A stretch of DNA of 5,764 nucleotides from an uncultured Clostridia bacterium (lineage in GTDB: Bacteria > Bacillota > Clostridia > Oscillospirales > Oscillospiraceae). The stretch lies in the NCBI GenBank assembly GCA_946405655.1, contig CAMJHX010000090.1, positions 1 to 5,764 of the forward strand. The letters run 5' to 3'. The translations under genes were made by a program, and so were the position numbers. Of this stretch, positions 1 to 5,764 are shown in pieces (the first letter of the stretch is position 1; every line of letters begins with the position of its first letter). Under the pieces are notes generated by a model. It did no database searches, had not been told where the DNA came from, and saw only the letters and a program-made list of their open reading frames with translations.

Positions 1-2623
1 TGCCGATCGTGCCGGCGCGGAAGACGTGGTCGGAGCCGAAGAGCTCCTCGGTGTATTTATGGGCTCTGCCCTGATATTCGCCGGAGAAGTTCAGGTCGAT
101 ATCGGGGACCTTGTCGCCGCCGAAGCCGAGGAAGGTCTCGAACGGGATATCGAAGCCCTCCTTCTTCATCTCCGTGCCGCACTCCGGGCAGACCATGTCC
201 GGCATGTCGGCGCCGCAGCCGTAGCCCTTGCCGGACTCGAAGTCCGTGTGGCGGCAGTTGGGGCAGACATAGTGCGCGGGCAGGGAGTTGACCTCCGTGA
301 TGCCGGAGAAATAGGCGACAAGGGACGAGCCGACGCTGCCTCGGCTGCCGACGAGGTAGCCGTGCTCGAGGGAGTTGGCGACGAGCTTCTGGGCGGACAT
401 GTAGATGACGTCGTAGCCGCGGGAGAGGATGTCGTGCAGCTCGGTCTCGACACGGGACGTGATGATCTCGGGCGGGTTCTCGCCGTAGATCGCGTGCATC
501 TTGCCGTAGACGAGGCTCTTGAGCTCCTCGGCGGAGTTTTCGATCTTCGGCGGGAAGAGGTCCTTCGGCAGAAGCTCGAAGGTCTCGACCTGCTCGGCGA
601 TGGCGACGGTGTTTTTCACGACAACCTCGCGGGCAGTCTCCTCGCCGAGATAGCTGAATTCCTCGAGCATATCGTCCGTCGTGCGGAAGTAGAGCGGCAT
701 TTCCTTATCCGCGTCGGAGAAGCCCTTCGCGCCGAGCATGACGTGGCGGTAGATCTCCTGCTCGGGGTTGAGGAAATGCACGTCTCCGGTGGCGACGACG
801 GGCTTGCCCATCTCACGCCCGAGGGCGAGGATGCGGCGGTTGAGTTCCCGCAGGCTCTCATCGTCCTTCACGGTGCCGTTCTCCACGAGGAAGCGGTTAT
901 TCGCGAGCGGCATGATCTCGAAATAATCATAGAACGAGCCGATGCGCCGCAGCTCCGGGCGGCTCTTGCCGTAGAGCATGGCGTCGAACAGCTCGCCCGC
1001 TTCGCAGGCGGAGCCGACGATGAGCCCCTCGCGATACGCTGTAAGGAGGCTCTTCGGGATCGTGGGATTGCGCTTGAAATGCTCCAGATAGGACTTGGAG
1101 ATGATCTCATAGAGGTTCTTGAGACCCTTCTTATTGCGCACGAGGATGGAGATGTGCCGCGTGCGGCGGCGGTGCTCCAGACCCTCGTTCACAAGGGCGT
1201 TCATCTCGCCGAGGGTGTGCGCGCCCTTCTCCGCGAACATGGGGATGAAGCGCTCCATGATGCGGGCGACGACCATGGCGTCGTCCGAGGCGCGGTGGTG
1301 GTTGAACTCCGGCAGGCTCAGACGGTTGGAGACCAGATCGAGCTTATGCCGCTTGAGATCGGGCAGCAGGAACTGCGCCATCGGGAGCGTGTCGAGATAG
1401 ATCGGCTCGAAGGGGATGCCCGCCTGATGGCAGGCGTCGGACATGAAGCCGGTGTCGAAATCGGCGTTGTGCGCGATGAGAGGCGTGTCGCCGCAGAAAT
1501 CGAGGAACATGCGCATGGCCTCCGCGGGCTTCGGCGCGCCCTGCACATCGATATCGCGGATGCCGGTGAGCCGGGTGTTCTCCTCCGGGATCGGCATGCC
1601 GGGATCGACGAAGGTATTGAACGTGTCGAGGATCTCCTTGCCGCGAAAGCGGACGGCGCCGATCTCGGTCATGGCGTTTTCAAACACACGCAGACCCGTG
1701 GTCTCGATATCAAAGGCGATGTATTCCTGATCGAGGGGCAGGTCCTCTCCCCCGTGCGCGGCGAGCGTGCCGTCGACGTCGTTGACGAGATAGCCCTCGA
1801 TGCCGTAGATGATCTTGATGCCGTGCTTCTTGGCGGCCTTCCACGCGTCCGGGAACGCCTGCGCGACGCCGTGATCCGTGACGGCGATGGCGGGGTGCCC
1901 CCACTTTGCCGCCTGCGCGATGAGATCGCCGGGATCGGAGAGGGCGTCGAGCGCGGAAAAGCGCGTGTGCAGATGGAGCTCGACGCGCTTTTCGTCCGCC
2001 GTGTCCTCGCGCTCGGGGCGGGTGCCCTTCACGATGGACATCGGCTGGAGCACCATGGAGTTGGCAAAACGGTCGAAATCGATGCGCCCCTGCACCTTGA
2101 CCCAGAGCCCGGGCTTCACCTCGCCCAGAATGCTCTGATCCGCGTCGCCGGGGAGATATTTGGACACAAGGACGGAGCCGGAATAGTCCGTCATCTTGAA
2201 GGAGAGCACCGCCGCGCCGCGCTTTGCGAGCGTGCGGCTGTCATCGGCGAAGATCTCGCCCTCGACCGTGACGGAGCCTGACTCGAGCGTGAGCTCCTTC
2301 ATGGGCGTGATGGAGGCGTTCGGGCGGATCGGGCGGCCCATGAGCGTCTTATCGCGCGCCTTGACCTCCTCTCGCTCCGGCTCGGGATAGTCGGCGCGCA
2401 GCTGCGCCGCGGCGAGACCGTAGCGCGAGGCGAGAAGCTCCTCAAGCTGCCGGAGCTCTGCCGGGGCGGGCATCTGCGGCAGCCACGCGCGGATGATCAT
2501 GGTCATCGTTTCGCGCACGATGGTGACACCGGAGACCTGCGCCTTATCCAGACCGCCGCAGCTGTCGGCATAGATGACGGCGTCCGGGAACATGTCTAAA
2601 AAGGGGATTTTTTCTTCAGTCAT
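1..2623 (-). CDS. polC: PolC-type DNA polymerase III alpha subunit, 3' end cut by window edge
   Basis: Replicative DNA polymerase of Firmicutes with built-in 3'-5' proofreading. The 874 visible codons are open without a stop. Domains in order: a short N-terminal region (about 1-100); an OB fold (about 105-200); a PHP domain starting at ELHLHT (215-220); a DEDDh exonuclease inserted in it, with DIETTG at 305-310, HNADFD at 385-390 and HHRASDDA at 442-449 (D305, E307, D390, H443, D448); then the rest of PHP to about 650. Likely PHP metal ligands H217, H219, D226, H251, E276, H490, C540, D614 and H616 all appear present. The polymerase core shows GSRGSVGSS (759-767), a probable zinc site at C787, C790, C812 and C815, and PDIDLNFSGEY with catalytic D841 and D843. 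The third catalytic aspartate, fingers and C-terminus lie beyond the left edge. The exonuclease inserted in PHP separates PolC from DnaE. The start abuts the ispG stop and has a good ribosome-binding site. The N-terminal part looks shorter than in Bacillus PolC. Confidence 0.97.
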   Translation of the reverse strand, partial: MTEEKIPFLDMFPDAVIYADSCGGLDKAQVSGVTIVRETMTMIIRAWLPQMPAPAELRQLEELLASRYGLAAAQLRADYPEPEREEVKARDKTLMGRPIRPNASITPMKELTLESGSVTVEGEIFADDSRTLAKRGAAVLSFKMTDYSGSVLVSKYLPGDADQSILGEVKPGLWVKVQGRIDFDRFANSMVLQPMSIVKGTRPEREDTADEKRVELHLHTRFSALDALSDPGDLIAQAAKWGHPAIAVTDHGVAQAFPDAWKAAKKHGIKIIYGIEGYLVNDVDGTLAAHGGEDLPLDQEYIAFDIETTGLRVFENAMTEIGAVRFRGKEILDTFNTFVDPGMPIPEENTRLTGIRDIDVQGAPKPAEAMRMFLDFCGDTPLIAHNADFDTGFMSDACHQAGIPFEPIYLDTLPMAQFLLPDLKRHKLDLVSNRLSLPEFNHHRASDDAMVVARIMERFIPMFAEKGAHTLGEMNALVNEGLEHRRRTRHISILVRNKKGLKNLYEIISKSYLEHFKRNPTIPKSLLTAYREGLIVGSACEAGELFDAMLYGKSRPELRRIGSFYDYFEIMPLANNRFLVENGTVKDDESLRELNRRILALGREMGKPVVATGDVHFLNPEQEIYRHVMLGAKGFSDADKEMPLYFRTTDDMLEEFSYLGEETAREVVVKNTVAIAEQVETFELLPKDLFPPKIENSAEELKSLVYGKMHAIYGENPPEIITSRVETELHDILSRGYDVIYMSAQKLVANSLEHGYLVGSRGSVGSSLVAYFSGITEVNSLPAHYVCPNCRHTDFESGKGYGCGADMPDMVCPECGTEMKKEGFDIPFETFLGFGGDKVPDIDLNFSGEYQGRAHKYTEELFGSDHVFRAGTIG

Positions 2624-3682
<1,059 letters not shown>

Positions 3683-3689
3683 TTGTGTT

Positions 3690-3695
3690 CTCCTG
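3690..3695 (-). promoter_or_regulatory. ispG ribosome-binding site
   Basis: CAGGAG, seven bases upstream of the ispG ATG. It begins directly after the run of six T that closes the large palindromic element, so the element ends exactly where the translation signal begins. The site supports the ATG at 3682 as start. Confidence 0.85.
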
Positions 3696-3822
3696 AAAAA
3701 AGTGTGGAGTTAGGAGTTTGGAGTGTGGAGTTGTGGTGTCGCCTGACGGCGACGATTGAAAACAATCGCTGCGCGTCAGAAACACTTTTAAACTCCACAC
3801 TCCACACTTCACACTCCACACT
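3696..3822 (-). terminator. Possible intrinsic terminator or attenuator between rseP and ispG
   Basis: On the transcribed (minus) strand the large hairpin of the intergenic element is followed without a gap by six T (plus-strand A at 3696-3701), which is the layout of a factor-independent terminator. The stem is far longer than usual, has internal mismatches and a large apical domain. The ispG ribosome-binding site follows at once, leaving no room for a new promoter after the T run. Full termination would silence ispG and polC, so partial attenuation or simple read-through is more likely. Confidence 0.4.
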
Positions 3823-3825
3823 CAC
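3701..3825. repeat. Palindromic intergenic element with inverted heptamer arms and structured core
   Basis: This element fills the rseP-ispG gap. On the plus strand the left arm (3701-3732) is a run of 7-base units AGTGTGG, AGTTAGG, AGTTTGG, AGTGTGG plus a partial unit. The right arm (3791-3825) holds the complementary units AACTCCA, CACTCCA, CACTTCA, CACTCCA. Pairing 3701-3732 with 3791-3822 gives 28 matches in 32 positions by hand count; the mismatches fall at 3711, 3712, 3714 and 3718. Between the arms, 3733-3790 is a non-repetitive core with its own nested stems. The element starts two to five bases after the rseP stop and ends at the ispG ribosome-binding site. It encodes no protein. It looks like a small non-autonomous mobile or expanding repeat, or a folded RNA spacer; which of these is open. 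Confidence 0.85.
3743..3779. other. Nested hairpin core of the rseP-ispG element
   Basis: Two short perfect stems are nested here. CTGACG (3743-3748) pairs with CGTCAG (3774-3779), and CGATTG (3753-3758) pairs with CAATCG (3763-3768) across a loop of four A on the plus strand. Bases 3750-3751 can pair with 3772-3773 between them. Just outside, GTGT (3736-3739) can pair with ACAC (3782-3785). With the heptamer arms this makes one long, layered hairpin or cruciform. No function is recognised. Confidence 0.7.
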
Positions 3826-3827
3826 AT

Positions 3828-4880
3828 TTAGTTCATAATGATTCTTGCAAAGTCCTGATACATGACAAACGCCATGAGCCCGAGCAGCAGCACCATGCCT
3901 GCGGTGTGGATATAGCCCTCGTATTTCGGGTCGATGCGGCGGCGGGTGATCGCCTCGATGACGCCGGTGACGATGAGCAGGAAGATGCGGCCGCCGTCCA
4001 GCGCCGGGATCGGCAGGAGGTTCATGACCGCGAGGTTCACCGAGATGAAGGCGATGAAATAGAAGATGTTGATGAGCGCGTCCGCGCGGGATTCGCTCGT
4101 CTCGCCGACGTCGTTGATCATGCTGACGATGCCGACCGGACCGGAGAGATCCTTGATGCCGACGACACCCGCGAAGAGATCGCGCAGAGAGCTGTAGACC
4201 ATGCGGACGAAATCGAGCGCGCAGCGCCAGCTGTGGACGATCGTTCTGCCGAAGGTGGCGTCCACGGCGGAGAAGCGGAAGCCGATGAGCTCCTGCGTCT
4301 CGCCCGGATAGAGCTGCCGCTCGAAGGTGAAGTGGTCGAGCGTGACCTTCTCGCCGTCGCGCAGGAGGACGACGTCGTGCGTGTCGCCGCCGCGGGCGAG
4401 ATAGGTGCTCACGTTGCCGGGAAACCACGTGCGGTGGCCGTCGACGCTGTAAAACTCATCGCCGACCTGCAGGACGCCGCTCTCCTCATAGGGGCAGCCC
4501 TCGAAGAACGAGCCGATGACCGGCACGCTGAGCTTGCCCGCCGAGGAGAAGACGATGACGAGCAGGACGAGGCCGGTGAGGAAGTTCATCGCGGCGCCCG
4601 CGACGAGGATGATCGCGCGCTTCCACGCCTTCTGATTCGTGAAGGCGCGGGGATCGTCCGGCAGCTCGCCGTCCTCGCCCGCCATGGCGCAGTAGCCGCC
4701 GAGCGGGATGGCGCGCAGGGCGTAGAGGGTCTCCCCTTTCTGCTTTTTCCAGATGGCGGGACCCATGCCGACGGCGAATTCGTCCACCCGCACACCGCAG
4801 AGCTTCGCGGTGATAAAATGGCCGAACTCGTGGAGGAGAATCATAATCAAGAAAGCAACGATTGCGAGGATGATATACAT
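3828..4880 (-). CDS. rseP: RseP/RasP-type site-2 intramembrane zinc metalloprotease
   Basis: Membrane-embedded zinc protease of family M50 that cuts substrates within the membrane; relatives release anti-sigma factors and clear signal-peptide remnants. Complete, 350 residues. The first membrane segment (about 2-23) carries the zinc motif HEFGH (H17, E18, H21). IPLGGY at 58-63 is the conserved loop after it. A second membrane segment spans about 88-112, followed by a PDZ-like region (about 118-190) with GVLQVGDEFYSVDG at 135-148. A third segment (about 272-293) runs into NLLPIPALDGGR (287-298), which supplies the third zinc ligand D295. A last segment spans about 325-345. The start ATG has AAAGGA eight bases upstream and puts the first membrane helix right at the N-terminus, as expected. 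The position between dxr and ispG/polC is a known arrangement in Firmicutes. The actual substrates cannot be told from this window. Confidence 0.97.
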   Translation of the reverse strand: MYIILAIVAFLIMILLHEFGHFITAKLCGVRVDEFAVGMGPAIWKKQKGETLYALRAIPLGGYCAMAGEDGELPDDPRAFTNQKAWKRAIILVAGAAMNFLTGLVLLVIVFSSAGKLSVPVIGSFFEGCPYEESGVLQVGDEFYSVDGHRTWFPGNVSTYLARGGDTHDVVLLRDGEKVTLDHFTFERQLYPGETQELIGFRFSAVDATFGRTIVHSWRCALDFVRMVYSSLRDLFAGVVGIKDLSGPVGIVSMINDVGETSESRADALINIFYFIAFISVNLAVMNLLPIPALDGGRIFLLIVTGVIEAITRRRIDPKYEGYIHTAGMVLLLGLMAFVMYQDFARIIMN

Positions 4881-4888
4881 GAGGGATA

Positions 4889-4894
4889 TCCTTT
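4889..4894 (-). promoter_or_regulatory. rseP ribosome-binding site
   Basis: AAAGGA, eight bases upstream of the rseP ATG. It lies just outside the heptamer hairpin of the dxr-rseP gap, separated from it by about eight bases, and supports the ATG at 4880 as start. Confidence 0.8.
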
Positions 4895-4902
4895 CGGAAA
4901 AT

Positions 4903-4977
4903 AGTTAGGAGTTAGGAGTTAGGAGTGAGGAGTGAAGAGCAATCAACTCCTAACTCCTAACTCCTCACTCCTCACTT
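4903..4977. repeat. Inverted heptamer-repeat hairpin in the dxr-rseP gap
   Basis: On the plus strand the left arm (4903-4937) is AGTTAGG three times, AGTGAGG, then AGTGAAG. After a short spacer the right arm (4945-4977) is AACTCCT three times, CACTCCT, then CACTT. The arms can pair in more than one register. The best uninterrupted one is 4907-4926 with 4946-4965, a perfect 20-base-pair stem with a 19-base loop. The units share the constant GGAGT with the element in the rseP-ispG gap, but this copy has almost no core (about seven bases). The right arm overlaps the dxr stop codon. On the sense strand the hairpin is followed only by a weak T run, so it does not look like a terminator. Confidence 0.85.
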
Positions 4978-5764
4978 GCTGAAATAGCGATTGATATAAG
5001 CGCGAGCTTCGTGGTCTGCCTCCAAGATGGTCTGCAGATCGTCCGTCGGGACGCTGCCGATGGCGTCTACGGCGGAGACAACGGAATCGTAGATGTCGTT
5101 ATAGCCGATCTCGTGGGCGAGGAACTTGTGCACGGCGACCTCGTTGGCCGCGTTCATGACGCTCGGAGCGGTGCCGCCGGTGCGGGCGCAGCGGATGGCG
5201 AGCGCGAGGCAGGGCAGCTTTTCAAAGTCCGGCGCGAAGAACTCGAGCGGGCGGGTCAGCTGCGTGAAGTCCAAACGGTCGCTGCGGCTCGGCTTGCGCT
5301 CGGGATATGTGAGCGCGTACTGGATCGGCAGGCCCATATCCGGGACGCCGAGCTGGGCGATGACCGTGCCGTCGACGAGCTCGACCATGGAATGGACGAC
5401 GCTCTCGGGATGGATGAGCACCTCGATCTCGTCAGGCGTGACGGAGAAGAGATGCATTGCCTCGATGAATTCGAGACCCTTGTTCATCATGGTGGCGGAG
5501 TCGACGCTGATCTTCGCGCCCATGCTCCAGTTGGGATGGCGCACGGCCTGCTCGGGCGTGACATCCTTCGTCTGCTCGCGCGTCCAGCCGCGGAAGGGGC
5601 CGCCGGAGCCGGTGAGCAGAATCTTTCTGAGCTCGCCCTCGCGCCCCGTGAGGCACTGGAAGATGGCGCTGTGCTCGGAATCGACAGGGACGATCTCCGC
5701 GCAGCGCTCCTTCGCCTCGCGCATGACGATCTCGCCCGCGCAGACGAGGGTTTCTTTATTCGCG
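4972..5764 (-). CDS. dxr: 1-deoxy-D-xylulose 5-phosphate reductoisomerase, 5' end cut by window edge
   Basis: Cytosolic NADPH-dependent enzyme converting DXP to MEP, the committed step of the MEP isoprenoid pathway. The reading frame is open to the right edge and begins mid-protein at ANKETLV, so the methionine encoded at 5724 is internal and not the start. The visible 263 residues are the catalytic and C-terminal domains; the N-terminal NADPH-binding fold is outside the window. In fragment numbering, PVDSEHSAIFQ (26-36) holds metal ligands D28 and E30, GSGGPFR (52-58) is the phosphate-binding loop, HPNWSMG (76-82) follows, and KISVDSATMMNKGLEFIEA (84-102) holds N94, K95 and metal ligand E98. 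These match the active site of E. coli Dxr. NAANEVAV (204-211) is a conserved C-terminal motif. The protein ends RYFSK, and its TGA stop lies inside the adjoining heptamer repeat, so the last residues may have been shaped by it. Confidence 0.98.
   Translation of the reverse strand, partial: ANKETLVCAGEIVMREAKERCAEIVPVDSEHSAIFQCLTGREGELRKILLTGSGGPFRGWTREQTKDVTPEQAVRHPNWSMGAKISVDSATMMNKGLEFIEAMHLFSVTPDEIEVLIHPESVVHSMVELVDGTVIAQLGVPDMGLPIQYALTYPERKPSRSDRLDFTQLTRPLEFFAPDFEKLPCLALAIRCARTGGTAPSVMNAANEVAVHKFLAHEIGYNDIYDSVVSAVDAIGSVPTDDLQTILEADHEARAYINRYFSK

Noticed and set aside
26..2281. A 751-codon open frame on the plus strand opposite polC
   Set aside because: It is in codon register with polC, so its stops correspond to TTA, CTA and TCA codons of polC, which a high-G+C gene rarely uses. 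The opposite strand encodes PolC with all its motifs, and the plus-strand product shows no recognisable domain.
3733..3790. Promoter for ispG-polC inside the element core
   Set aside because: I could not find a convincing pair of -35 and -10 boxes on the minus strand; a TTGTTT-like hexamer has no TATAAT-like partner at the right distance.
3701..3825. CRISPR array
   Set aside because: The units are 7 bases with no spacers and are arranged as inverted arms, so this is not a CRISPR layout.
3822..3830. Minimal ATG-TGA reading frame right after the rseP stop
   Set aside because: The sense strand reads TAAATGTGA, but there is no ribosome-binding site and such start-stop pairs arise easily by chance.
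3906..4904. A 332-codon open frame on the plus strand opposite rseP
   Set aside because: Same codon-register shadow effect. The product is acidic and low in complexity, while the minus strand encodes a complete RseP with zinc motifs and membrane segments.
4903..4977. Intrinsic terminator between dxr and rseP
   Set aside because: The hairpin is stable, but on the sense strand it is followed only by a short, interrupted T run (ATTTT) and then the rseP ribosome-binding site.

Overview
The window is a densely packed, all-minus-strand stretch of bacterial chromosome with high G+C. Read in the direction of transcription (right to left) it carries dxr (5' end outside the window), rseP, ispG and polC (3' end outside the window). 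PolC-type replicative polymerase, together with this gene order, points to Firmicutes. The high G+C and Clostridia-like proteins suggest a gut-type Clostridia lineage such as Oscillospiraceae. That placement is an inference from gene content, not a measured phylogeny.

Layout: 4972-5764 is the C-terminal 263 residues of DXR (second step of the MEP isoprenoid pathway). 4881-4971 is a 91-base gap almost filled by a heptamer-repeat hairpin. 3828-4880 is an RseP-type site-2 intramembrane metalloprotease. 3683-3827 is a 145-base gap filled by a larger palindromic element with related heptamer arms and a structured core. 2624-3682 is IspG, a 4Fe-4S enzyme of the same MEP pathway. polC starts on the base after the ispG stop and runs off the left edge after 874 codons. 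I translated the polC strand codon by codon and found no stop or frameshift. No stretch over 300 bases lacks a gene, and I saw no tRNA, rRNA, CRISPR array, transposase gene or recognisable promoter.

How the genes fit: two enzymes make isoprenoid precursors (used for undecaprenyl phosphate and hence cell wall), one protease handles membrane-protein cleavage and stress signalling, and one gene encodes the replicase. All four are probably read from a promoter upstream of the window. The ispG-polC junction looks translationally coupled. The two other junctions carry the repeat elements, and the larger one ends in a run of six T on the sense strand just before the ispG ribosome-binding site, so it could attenuate transcription between rseP and ispG-polC.

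The genes are ordinary housekeeping genes. The part worth a second look is the pair of intergenic elements: inverted arrays of a 7-base unit with constant GGAGT and two variable bases, one with a core and one almost without. One of them appears to supply the dxr stop codon.
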